Origin: Pseudomonas siliginis
GTDB lineage: Bacteria; Pseudomonadota; Gammaproteobacteria; Pseudomonadales; Pseudomonadaceae
Direction of reading: 5' to 3'
Assembly: GCF_019145195.1 (NCBI RefSeq)
Contig: NZ_JAHSTW010000014.1
Span: forward strand, 1-53,443
Length of the DNA stretch: 53,443 bases
Positions 15,595-23,774 of the stretch are shown here, one piece after another (the first letter of the stretch is position 1; each line of letters starts with the position of its first letter). The position numbers and the translations under genes were made by a program. The notes under the pieces were generated by a model that did not search any database, had not been told where the DNA came from, and saw only the letters and a list, made by a program, of their open reading frames with translations.

Positions 15595-17640
15595 CTATTT
15601 ATCTTCTGCGATATCTTTCATTATCAACGGAACCAACGTCGTCTGCGCAGCATAAATAGAAGCAACTGGAGATAGATGGCTATTATCAAACGTAGTCATT
15701 CCAGTTTTTCGATCAGAACCTAAATAAGTTCTGCATCCTTTATCAGTACACAACAGGTCAATCATCGAAACATACTGAAATCCACCCTGCCCATCACCAT
15801 ACTTGCTTTTGAGCACAGCTTCGGAATCAAGAACATGCTGGACGACGCCATCTTTTAAGTAAGTCGGCGTGGACTCCCAATGTCTCTGTAATATGATCTG
15901 ATTAAGCCTCCCGTCCCACAACGGGACTGGACCCATAACAATTACATGCTTGACGCCGTAGGAGGTCAATGCAGTCGCGAGTTGAGGGAGACTGGCGGAG
16001 ACATCGTGCCAGAGTACCTGACCTATAATTACCACACTAGGCCTTTGATCCTTTATCGTCTGAATCGCAAATTTATTGGATTTTTTGCAATATTCAGTAG
16101 TTGAAGCGTCGATTTCCGGAAGATTAGGCAAACAACCGGAAGTAGCCACACTGAGAACCCCAATCTCTTTAGGTAACTCGTGTGTCACTCCGTAAATATA
16201 TTGTTGCGCGTGTGAATCCCCCCAAAAAACAAGCTTCTTGGATTTGTTTGACTTGAAACATTTTTCTGCAATATTGGAAACTGGAATATTTGTGGCTGAA
16301 CCTTTGAGAAAAGCATCCATATTGTACCAGTCACAATCGTACCTGAACTTACCAGGAATGTCCTGTTTCATAAAATATTGCCAATCAGGTTTTACATTAG
16401 CAAAGTACTCCGCGAACTGCTCTCTTTCGTCTTGACGAGATGGAAACCCATTTTTAGAAATGGTCGCCGCACCAATACTTATAAACACCAGAGCCCCGCA
16501 GATCAGAAGTCTGAACGCTGTGCGACCGGATATTTTTTGGCGCATAGGTATTTCGATAAACCTATAGGTCAACCATGCGAGAACTACAGATAAAACTACC
16601 ATAGCACTGCGCAGTGGGAAGTCGGGTGTGCCTGAGAAAAAAATGTAAGTAAAAGAGAATATCGGCCAATGCCACAAGTAGAGCGGATAGCTGATCAAGC
16701 CAATAAAGACCAGGAAGCGTGACGACAATACTTTTTTATTAATCCAAGCGTCAGGCCCTGAAAATATTAATAGTGCTGAGCCTATGACGGGAAGCAGCGC
16801 CCAATAACCAGGAAATTGTTTATTTTTATCAATAATAGATACTGCTGTAACGACGAAGGTTATACCCACAAATGAGGCCGCATTACGGAGAACCCGAGAT
16901 CGAATTTTACACGAATGGGGCGATCCGAACACCGCAACGTAAGCTAACAAGCTACCAAACAGTAACTCCCAAACCCGGTATTGAGGTAGAAAAAAAACGC
17001 CCGCTGGTGTGTCGGAGATATAAAGCAAGCCGAATCCAAATGAACATAGGCCAACGAATGTTACCGCTATTGCATACGCCAACCTAGATGCGACTTTGGA
17101 AAGAACGATTATAGAAACTGGGAAAAAGAGATAGAATTGCTCTTCGACGCCCAATGACCACAAATGCATGAGAGGTTTAGTTTCAACGGTTGCGTCAAAA
17201 TAACCCGACTCGGAATACATCATGAAATTCTGAACAAAACTTAAACCAGCGATCATATGCTTGCAGAGAACTTTAAACTCTGCCCCCATCATGATCACCC
17301 AGGCTGCGATAAACGACGAAAGCAGAACTATCAGGAGCGCTGGGAATATACGCCTCACACGCCGCACGTAGAAATCATAGACACTGAAGCTATTTGTCGA
17401 TACACCCTTGAATATAATATTGGATATCAGATACCCGGAAATCACAAAAAATATATCTACACCTACAAACCCACCCGTGAGCACGGTCGGGAACGCGTGA
17501 TATATAACTACAGCAAGAATTGCGAGCGCTCGCAGCCCATCGATATCGGGACGATAACTTAAAGGTCGAACATAAAGATTATTCTCCCTCTCCGACAAAG
17601 CCTCCTTTGAACTCAAATTTTGCGCAGCACTAGAACCCAT
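15595..17640 (-). CDS. OafA/YrhL-type O-acetyltransferase with SGNH domain
   Basis: A 681-residue integral membrane enzyme predicted to O-acetylate surface polysaccharide such as the O-antigen. The acyltransferase-3 domain (about residues 28-370) begins YRPDIDGLRALAILAVVIYH, with the conserved histidine, and continues GFVGVDIFFVISGYLIS and YFFLP-type helices, about ten membrane segments in all. The C-terminal half (about 400-675) is a periplasmic SGNH hydrolase-like domain with LVFWGDSHAQQ and a DNSHLS catalytic His block. The ATG at 17640 has AAGGA upstream. Base composition is clearly more AT-rich than the core, pointing to horizontal acquisition. A terminator follows. Confidence 0.9.
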   Translation of the reverse strand: MGSSAAQNLSSKEALSERENNLYVRPLSYRPDIDGLRALAILAVVIYHAFPTVLTGGFVGVDIFFVISGYLISNIIFKGVSTNSFSVYDFYVRRVRRIFPALLIVLLSSFIAAWVIMMGAEFKVLCKHMIAGLSFVQNFMMYSESGYFDATVETKPLMHLWSLGVEEQFYLFFPVSIIVLSKVASRLAYAIAVTFVGLCSFGFGLLYISDTPAGVFFLPQYRVWELLFGSLLAYVAVFGSPHSCKIRSRVLRNAASFVGITFVVTAVSIIDKNKQFPGYWALLPVIGSALLIFSGPDAWINKKVLSSRFLVFIGLISYPLYLWHWPIFSFTYIFFSGTPDFPLRSAMVVLSVVLAWLTYRFIEIPMRQKISGRTAFRLLICGALVFISIGAATISKNGFPSRQDEREQFAEYFANVKPDWQYFMKQDIPGKFRYDCDWYNMDAFLKGSATNIPVSNIAEKCFKSNKSKKLVFWGDSHAQQYIYGVTHELPKEIGVLSVATSGCLPNLPEIDASTTEYCKKSNKFAIQTIKDQRPSVVIIGQVLWHDVSASLPQLATALTSYGVKHVIVMGPVPLWDGRLNQIILQRHWESTPTYLKDGVVQHVLDSEAVLKSKYGDGQGGFQYVSMIDLLCTDKGCRTYLGSDRKTGMTTFDNSHLSPVASIYAAQTTLVPLIMKDIAEDK

Positions 17641-18298
17641 TAAATTATTTCCTTGTCAAATAATTTGCAGCACATCGCGCTGTAAAACGAAGGCTAAAAA
17701 TTTGGCGAATTGTACTTTCCGAACGAAATTAATTCCAATAAAATTCAAGATAAACCGATTCCGAACGGTGCCCAACCGCCCTGCACATGATTGCATACGC
17801 TTGAAGCACTAACTTCCAACACCCGCGTGAGCTTCACTTTGCTTTTGATAGTCGGCCGATTATTAGACACCTGTCCATCGATCACCTCGCATCTGCGGCG
17901 AAATATGATCACAGGAGCGGCTTGCACGAGCAAATTCATAGTGCTGTTCCTCCACCCACTGAGCGCGCTCGGTTTCGAGCACAGACCTGCGGACATTCAG
18001 CTCACCGAGCGGCTTTCTCTGGATGCGCTGATCTATTTTGACAAAAATGAGGACAAACCACCAACTCTTCTCTAAGGCCAGTTTTTGGCCACCTGCATCG
18101 GATCCTGCGTACGGAGAGAAACATTTCATGCACTGCTAAGCGACGATTCGTCCTCCCTCAGAAAGAAAAGCTCCAGGCAAAACTTATGGTAGGTCGATAA
18201 ATTCGAAATTTATGCTGTAGAATTTACCAGCACATGCCCAACACCTAAAAGCTCGAGCACGTTACAGAGTTTAAAATTAAAACATCCGGAAATTAAGA
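17641..18298. other. AT-rich intergenic stretch with no gene I can support
   Basis: This 658-bp gap between the divergent acyltransferase and glycosyltransferase-like genes should hold both promoters. Two short opposite-strand frames (17791-18075 + and 17863-18129 -) cross it. Neither has a ribosome-binding site and neither looks like a family I know. The 17900-18130 part has higher GC than its surroundings and may be a decayed fragment. Confidence 0.5.
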
Positions 18299-19753
18299 AT
18301 GGACACTAGCAGTTACAAGAAACCACATACTTCTAAAATCAAAACCATGCTTAAAGCCTTTAAGCACCATGAAGAGCTTTCTGCATTTTTTTTAACTTTA
18401 CTTATTATTTTCACCACCCAATTCTGCATAGGCGCTATTAAATTCGTTGGCGATGCTAACGCCTACTGGTATTACAGCTCTTTCATTCTAGACTTGGATT
18501 TTCCAAAAACCATGCGAGGATATTTTTATCCTCTGGTGCTCGCCATTCCTAGATTTATAGCGAATTCGTGGCCCTCGTCCGGCTACATTGGATTTTATGT
18601 TATACAAGCGCTACTATTCTCCTACATTTTTTCCACATTGTTACCCTATGTATTTACACGACTTATCGGAGGGAAACTCTCGATCTCCCGCCGAATACTT
18701 CCACCACTTCTCGTTGCGATATTTTTTCCAGGTCTAATGGCCTATCCGTTAAGTGATCTCCCGGCGCTATGCATGATCGTGGCGAGCCTTTACCTAGCCT
18801 TAAGAGCGTCTAAACAGAAAAACCTGGCCTCATCGTTTCTATTTTTGTTTTTAGCAGGCATCACCGCTTATGGCGCCTACAACATTAGAACAATATATTT
18901 GTTCCCATTACTAATTTTAATCCCAATCATCCCGGCGTTATTACTGAAGAAAAACAGTCACATCGAAAAACTTCTGCTAACAGCTTCTTTTATTGCCGGA
19001 GCGACTTTTGCTTCGTTGCCACAGATAATAATCAACTTTAAACACCTGAACTCGCCGTCACCATTTGTCATAACGGATCACAAGAATACTTCGCTGTACG
19101 CCAATCAGTTAAAGTGGGGAGTTACCATACAAAGGTATGAGACTGGATACAACTCAGAAACCGGGGGTATATATCCGATTTATTACATAGACCCTTTGGG
19201 CGAGCGTTTATTTGAAAATGCAAATCTTGGCGAAGGCGTTATTACTGTTCCCAAAATCCTTACTGCCATCGTCAATCACCCGCTTTCGTTTTTGCGAATT
19301 TATACCAAGCATTTCATTAATGGTATGGATGTCAGAGATCCGGACCCGTACACATCAACATCATCAAAGGATAGAAATTTCCGTTCTTTTACGAGCTTGT
19401 CAGTGTCTGTACTAGGTGCATTTTTCTTAGTACTCGTGGTTGCCAGATCTGAAACGGGCCGAAATCCTTGGCCTCAAATACTGTCAAAAGTCACTTGGCT
19501 CGTTTTATTGTTGCTGCCTGTTTTGGCGATCACACCAGGCGCGATAGAAACCAGATTTTTCCTACCATTTCACTTGATAGGCTATTGCGCCATTTCTTAC
19601 GGTTTCTCAAAAAATCTGAAGAATAAATTTAGCGCTAAGGAAGCCTTGCTCGCTGTAGTAATATATTTGACATTAGTCTTGTCTTTTTATAACAGCGCTA
19701 GAGAGTCAGTGCAACATCCGAATTCAGCTATCAAAAAGGAATATTTTGAATAA
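18299..19753 (+). CDS. Polytopic membrane protein, GT-C glycosyltransferase-like
   Basis: A 484-residue inner-membrane protein with about 10-12 hydrophobic segments. A short first extramembrane loop carries acidic residues (KFVGDANAYWYYSS, then LDLDFPKTMRGYFYPLVLAI), the arrangement seen in lipid-linked-sugar (GT39/GT83/GT-C) transferases. A large loop of about 100 residues is near positions 255-355. I infer a role in modifying a surface glycan together with the neighbouring O-acetylase, but no specific family can be named. The start at 18299 has only a weak purine stretch upstream. Composition is AT-rich, and Leu/Ile codons ending in A or T are frequent, unlike the core genes. Confidence 0.65.
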   Translation: MDTSSYKKPHTSKIKTMLKAFKHHEELSAFFLTLLIIFTTQFCIGAIKFVGDANAYWYYSSFILDLDFPKTMRGYFYPLVLAIPRFIANSWPSSGYIGFYVIQALLFSYIFSTLLPYVFTRLIGGKLSISRRILPPLLVAIFFPGLMAYPLSDLPALCMIVASLYLALRASKQKNLASSFLFLFLAGITAYGAYNIRTIYLFPLLILIPIIPALLLKKNSHIEKLLLTASFIAGATFASLPQIIINFKHLNSPSPFVITDHKNTSLYANQLKWGVTIQRYETGYNSETGGIYPIYYIDPLGERLFENANLGEGVITVPKILTAIVNHPLSFLRIYTKHFINGMDVRDPDPYTSTSSKDRNFRSFTSLSVSVLGAFFLVLVVARSETGRNPWPQILSKVTWLVLLLLPVLAITPGAIETRFFLPFHLIGYCAISYGFSKNLKNKFSAKEALLAVVIYLTLVLSFYNSARESVQHPNSAIKKEYFE

Positions 19754-20661
19754 CGTATTTCTTTAGCCTCTATATTCAATTGAAGCGCCGGTCACATCAG
19801 TTGACTGATTCCGTTAAAGGAAAATCGTGGGAACTGAACAACGAGCCGGGCGCACGCTCGCGAGCGCGGTCCTTTTACCGAGAGCCGCAATCCCGTCGTA
19901 AGATTTCCCAGACTCTCAAGAGGGCTGCCTCAATGATTGTCAGCGGAACGTGGCACAGTACTAGACAAGGCCAACCTTTATTCAGGGGCTTAGCTTCGTC
20001 AGAATTCATCGCTTCGAATACTCTGCCGTCGGTATCCTGGTGCGTCTCCCTGCCCTGAAAGGTGACACTCACGAATCGGCTAAAGCTCCGCAGGGATTGC
20101 AATTTCGACCGAGGGCGCAACGCAATGCGCCCCTGGCAGACCTAGTGCCCCCCATGTGCAACAGGCACCTTTTCCACAAGGGGTCGAGGGAACCTCACAC
20201 GGATGTCCGCCCCCGGCTTGCGCCGCTCCAGCCAGGTGCATGACGACACGCTTCTCCGACAAGCCGATCGTCGGCATTGAGGCGCAAATCTCCAATGACC
20301 CCACCTTTAAGCGCTGAGTGATTACCGTGTTTGGGCTGCCAATCAAGATTTTTGAGTTTGTCTAACACGCAAGAATGACTGGCAACAGCAGCCAAGCGGC
20401 CCCTGCTGCACTCAATATCAGGGCCAGCTGGCAATACAACTACGTGCATACTTACGCTACCATAAGCCCCATGACATGCATGAACCTCGATTTCATCCCG
20501 AATCAGTTTGGCCGTAGCGTGCAAATGCCGCTTCGACTTATGCCCGTTGGATCAATCACATTCATGACTGAAGCGAAGCCGGGGCGCTTGACCAAATCCT
20601 GATTGGTACTGACAGGAACCGTCCCTCCTCTAGAACCCATACGGAATAAATCTCTGTGACA

Positions 20662-20679
20662 CTGGAACAGAATTACACC
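20662..20679 (+). repeat. Right copy of the CTRGAACAGAAT motif
   Basis: CTGGAACAGAATTACACC is an imperfect direct copy (15 of 18) of the motif at 15508-15525 and is likewise followed by a GTTC sequence 6 nt later (CCATGTTCC), so the inverted-repeat layout is partly conserved. Confidence 0.45.
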
Positions 20680-20800
20680 GCCATGTTCCGTGGTCTATGG
20701 TGGGTTAACAAGATCAATGAAATCAAAGGGTTAGGGTTAAGCGATACTTGATAAAACCTGCAAAAACACGATCATTGGTACGGAAAATGGTACGGGACTG

Positions 20801-20814
20801 TCCCTCGCTCTCCA
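20801..20814 (+). other. tRNA 3'-end-like word (possible att scar)
   Basis: TCCCTCGCTCTCCA, followed by an intergenic terminator, looks like the T-arm/acceptor end of a serine-type tRNA that has lost its GCC before CCA. It is preceded by GGTACGGAAAATGGTACGGG. There is no tRNA body upstream. The match is short and the interpretation is weak. Confidence 0.25.
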
Positions 20815-20819
20815 TACTC

Positions 20820-20856
20820 AAAGCCCCGCATCGTCCTCACGGTGCGGGGCTTTTTA
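20820..20856. terminator. Strong bidirectional-looking terminator
   Basis: The stem AAAGCCCCGCA / TGCGGGGCTTT has a 12-nt loop and a following TTTTTATAT. It lies 90 bp beyond the stop of the minus-strand membrane-protein gene and can act in either direction because A-runs precede and T-runs follow. Confidence 0.8.
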
Positions 20857-20890
20857 TATGCCAAGCAGCATCTAGCCATTGCCTCCGGAC

Positions 20891-20912
20891 GGCAGCTTTC
20901 GGCCAGGAGCGG
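20891..20912. repeat. Interspersed GGCCGAAAGC-type repeat
   Basis: GGCAGCTTTCGGCCAGGAGCGG is one member of a short dispersed repeat family (core GCTTTCGGCC, reverse GGCCGAAAGC). Other members are at 23559, 26309, 31955, 35859 and 38015. Confidence 0.55.
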
Positions 20913-20946
20913 AAATTTTATTAACACTTGCCTCCGATCTCCAGTG

Positions 20947-22209
20947 CTATGGACTTAGAAAAATCGGGTCAATAACAGGGGCTGTGAGAATCGCCGATAT
21001 GGAAGTCACAACAACCTGCAAGAACGCATCCCAATATTTTACGAGACTAACCAGAACCGCCCCGGCCGCGGGCATAAGCGCCAGTAACTGCAATAGCTGG
21101 AAAGTACGCCGCAAAGTACTCCCCTGTTTTTCGACTTGTGCAATTGTAATTCTGAGCAAGCCCTGAAGCTTGGGAGGATAAGTTATGATTTTGTCTTTGA
21201 ATTCGTCGAAAACAACATTGAAGCTGTGCAACAAGCGGTCCGTCTGAAGCATTTGATTGTGCAATATCGCTAATAAAACCAGCGAAACAATACTTAATCC
21301 AAGTACCAGAACAAACCCTTCAAAAGCAGAAGTACTGTTGTTCAGGACAACCCATCCAGCAAAAGAGACAGGGAGTGCAAGCATTTTGCCAGCGACGTCA
21401 CCCAACACGCCGCTGAGTTTGGTCCCATAGTCGATTTCCGCTTGTGCTAATTCGCGCCGAGCCTTCTCGAATGAAAAGCTATAGACGTAAGTTTGTAAAT
21501 TGGCGCGATATGTAGCCAGGACCTCTTTCCATTCGCGGACCACGACAAGGAAAAGATTTGGCTCACTTTCAAACTTCTCAATTACACTGGCGATAGCCAT
21601 CCGAATCATAAGCTTGCGCTCTGAGAGATGAGCCTTATTCTCGTTTTTTCGGTTGAGAATCTCCTCAAGCAAACTTATATGCCTAAGTTCATGACCTAGA
21701 ACAAGTTCATCAACTTGCGTCGGCAGCAGAAATGTCCTGGGCGGTTTTGCGCCATCGGGAGGTAAAGCGAAGAACAAATTATATGTATCTGGGCTGCTGT
21801 CCTTGTCCACTCCGATTGCCAGCAAAGCAAGGAGCTCGATTAGTCTACAAACTCGTCTCAGCTCTTTAATTTGTGTCGGTTCGATTTCGTCGAAATCTGC
21901 CCAATCCAAGTCAACGACGTAAACATTCTGCGGAAACTGTCCTTTGCCTAGTGATCCGTTACGGGCCAAGTCGCTAACTTTCGCGTAAAACCGGCCAGAT
22001 TCATTCGTAGGTAGGCGGAGCTCGATCTCTACCGCGCCACCTTCAACCTCTTCATGATGCTGGATTTTGCCAAATTCGGGCGGCAGATCCTTGCACGCGT
22101 GCAGCGCGGCAGTGATGTTGGCAGTCAGCAGCCCTTCGTAGGAGACCACACCACCTTCGATGACTGGCGCTCCCATTGCCCGGTACAGGGCTACGACATT
22201 GGAAAACAT
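20947..22209 (-). CDS. Membrane-anchored protein of unknown function, partner of the NA37 protein
   Basis: A 420-residue protein with a large soluble N-terminal part (1-270) and hydrophobic segments at about 274-292, 297-316, 373-391 and 395-415. The soluble part includes an acidic stretch (VDLDWADFDEIEPTQIKEL) and a helix with VDELVLGHELRHISLLEEIL; the HELRH stretch resembles a metallopeptidase HExxH but lacks the second spacing residue, so I do not assign protease activity. It starts 3 bp after the stop of the upstream NA37 gene, so the two are cotranscribed and probably coupled. I recognise no family. The pairing of a DNA-binding-type protein with a multi-helix membrane protein suggests anti-phage defence, as inference only. 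Confidence 0.7.
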   Translation of the reverse strand: MFSNVVALYRAMGAPVIEGGVVSYEGLLTANITAALHACKDLPPEFGKIQHHEEVEGGAVEIELRLPTNESGRFYAKVSDLARNGSLGKGQFPQNVYVVDLDWADFDEIEPTQIKELRRVCRLIELLALLAIGVDKDSSPDTYNLFFALPPDGAKPPRTFLLPTQVDELVLGHELRHISLLEEILNRKNENKAHLSERKLMIRMAIASVIEKFESEPNLFLVVVREWKEVLATYRANLQTYVYSFSFEKARRELAQAEIDYGTKLSGVLGDVAGKMLALPVSFAGWVVLNNSTSAFEGFVLVLGLSIVSLVLLAILHNQMLQTDRLLHSFNVVFDEFKDKIITYPPKLQGLLRITIAQVEKQGSTLRRTFQLLQLLALMPAAGAVLVSLVKYWDAFLQVVVTSISAILTAPVIDPIFLSP

Positions 22210-22212
22210 GGC

Positions 22213-23343
22213 CTACCCAACCCTGGCCTGCAGCTCTTTTTCAATCAATTCGACCAGTTCCTGGTTCATATTTGACAGGGTTAGCTTCTTGCGATCCTCA
22301 TCGTAATAAACATCGGACGTTGCCTCTCTCCCCAAGGCGCCACGTTCGAATTGAAGCGACCAGCTAGCAGCTTCGCCTTTGATCCTGGTCTTCTCCTTCA
22401 GCGATTTAGCATTGACAGTAAAGTCCTCGGGTACTCGATGTTTTTCTTCGTTGAGATAGTCTTTCAGTCCTGCAATTTCATCAACTAGATCAGGCGGAAC
22501 GTGCTGAATTGCTGCGTGGCAGATCGCATCTAGCCGAGCGGATTTGCCATCCGACAGTCGGTCCTGCAAGTAACGGACAACCGCTTCTTTCGCCTTGTAA
22601 GCAAAGGGCTTGAGCTCTTTTTTGCTGCGGAAGAAACGGCCTACGAAATCAATCGCATTTTTGGTCGCCCGGCCGGATGCCACGCCTTTGGCGCATCCTA
22701 GAGCGGAGATGAAATAGTCAGAAGCCTGGCTGTCCCGACCGCGGCTGATAAAGCAAAGATAGGTCGAATCAACCTCCTCTGCGCCCTCAGCATCTACAAC
22801 TGTATTGCCCGCAGCAGCACATGCGGCGGCAGTAACCGAAGCGAATTTCACAAAGTTGATCCTGGCTGCCTGCTGAACCGTCTTCAGGTCCACCTCCTGA
22901 ATGGCTTTGGGCACGTAGTTCTCATCGAGCTGGATGCCACCACGCTGTTTGATGCTGGCGACCAGAAAGAAGTCAGACGCACCGGAGGTGTATTGCGCGC
23001 AGAGAATATGGCCGCCGGTAGCCAAAGTTTGGTCCCTAGCCTGCTCGACAAGCTGATCCATGGCTAAGTGGGTTAGCTCGATAAACTCAGTCTCATCTCC
23101 ACAGACTTCCACGTAAGCGCCAAACCGATCAGGAAACGGACCCTGGCGACCGTCATCAGCAAATTGGCCGTAGACCACACTGTTTCCTTCTTTACCAATC
23201 AGGCCGTTGATGCCTTCGACCAGAGACTCTAAAGCTGGGTTTTGTATATCGAGGACAACGTCCTTTTTCACTACGTCAGAAACGAGATCTGTATGAGCTA
23301 TCTTTTTGAAACTGTGGATGATGGCAGTTTTCAGCGTGATCAC
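22213..23343 (-). CDS. YejK/NdpA (NA37) family nucleoid-associated protein paralogue
   Basis: A 376-residue protein resembling the 37-kDa nucleoid-associated protein family (PF04245). It begins MITLKTAIIHSFKK; the family motif FFLVASIKQRGGIQLDENYV is followed by IQEVDLKTVQQAARINFVKF, and YLCFISRGRDSQASDYFISALGC is also typical. Housekeeping YejK is about 335 residues; this one is longer and diverged, and lies in accessory DNA, so it is a paralogue rather than the core copy. Family members bind DNA. The start appears to be a GTG at 23343 with a weak GGAAA upstream. It heads the two-gene operon with the membrane protein downstream and is divergent from the nuclease-ATPase gene. Confidence 0.8.
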   Translation of the reverse strand: MITLKTAIIHSFKKIAHTDLVSDVVKKDVVLDIQNPALESLVEGINGLIGKEGNSVVYGQFADDGRQGPFPDRFGAYVEVCGDETEFIELTHLAMDQLVEQARDQTLATGGHILCAQYTSGASDFFLVASIKQRGGIQLDENYVPKAIQEVDLKTVQQAARINFVKFASVTAAACAAAGNTVVDAEGAEEVDSTYLCFISRGRDSQASDYFISALGCAKGVASGRATKNAIDFVGRFFRSKKELKPFAYKAKEAVVRYLQDRLSDGKSARLDAICHAAIQHVPPDLVDEIAGLKDYLNEEKHRVPEDFTVNAKSLKEKTRIKGEAASWSLQFERGALGREATSDVYYDEDRKKLTLSNMNQELVELIEKELQARVG

Positions 23344-23774
23344 AGGTCGATTTCCATTTCAGTAATATCAATGTGAGATTACGAGAGTCAGAGTTGACCT
23401 GCAAATGGCCATTGGTCTGCCGCCCTATCTCTCAGGCGGTAATCGGAACCAATGAAGATAGCTGACATTGGCACTGTATATACATACAGTATACCTGTCT
23501 AGCTTGCCATGCTCGCGTGACAATGACCTCTGAAGGCGAATCTTCGCCATTGTCAACAGACTGCTATCGGCCGTTTTTTGCCTGGCGTGAAGGGCGACAA
23601 CCGACCCAAAGCAGTCATTTCTTTGTCTTGAGAAATAGAGACGAACCAACACGCGCCGCCTTTACCGCAAAGCAAGTGAGGGCTAGGATGACTCGTCATA
23701 GTGATGGCGATGCTCCCGCAAGAACATGAAGAGGCTACTCGGCCGTCGACGGATCGGCAGTAAAGGAGAGTGGG
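23344..23774. other. Divergent promoter region of the putative defence locus
   Basis: A 431-bp gap between the NA37 operon and the nuclease-ATPase gene. It should carry promoters for both. It contains a TA-rich run TATATACATACAGTATACC near 23477 and a GACTGCTATCGGCCG repeat core at 23559-23573. Overlapping short frames on both strands are not credible genes. Confidence 0.5.

Larger units (their letters stand above)
19754..20946. other. Intergenic mosaic, no intact gene
   Basis: About 1.2 kb without a convincing gene. Short frames exist, for example 19875-20120 on the minus strand and 20375-20602 on the plus strand, but none is supported by start signals or recognisable sequence. The right third holds the imperfect repeat at 20662, a tRNA-3'-end-like word at 20801, a terminator at 20820-20856 and an interspersed repeat at 20891. 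I read it as accumulated scars of past insertions. Confidence 0.5.

Noticed and set aside
21640..21720. HELRH in the membrane partner as a zinc-protease HExxH site
   Set aside because: The motif is HELRH in a helix without a third ligand or further metallopeptidase features, so it may be coincidence.
20947..23343. Calling the NA37/membrane pair Kiwa
   Set aside because: Only the general layout is similar; neither protein shows recognisable KwaA or KwaB (DUF4868) sequence.
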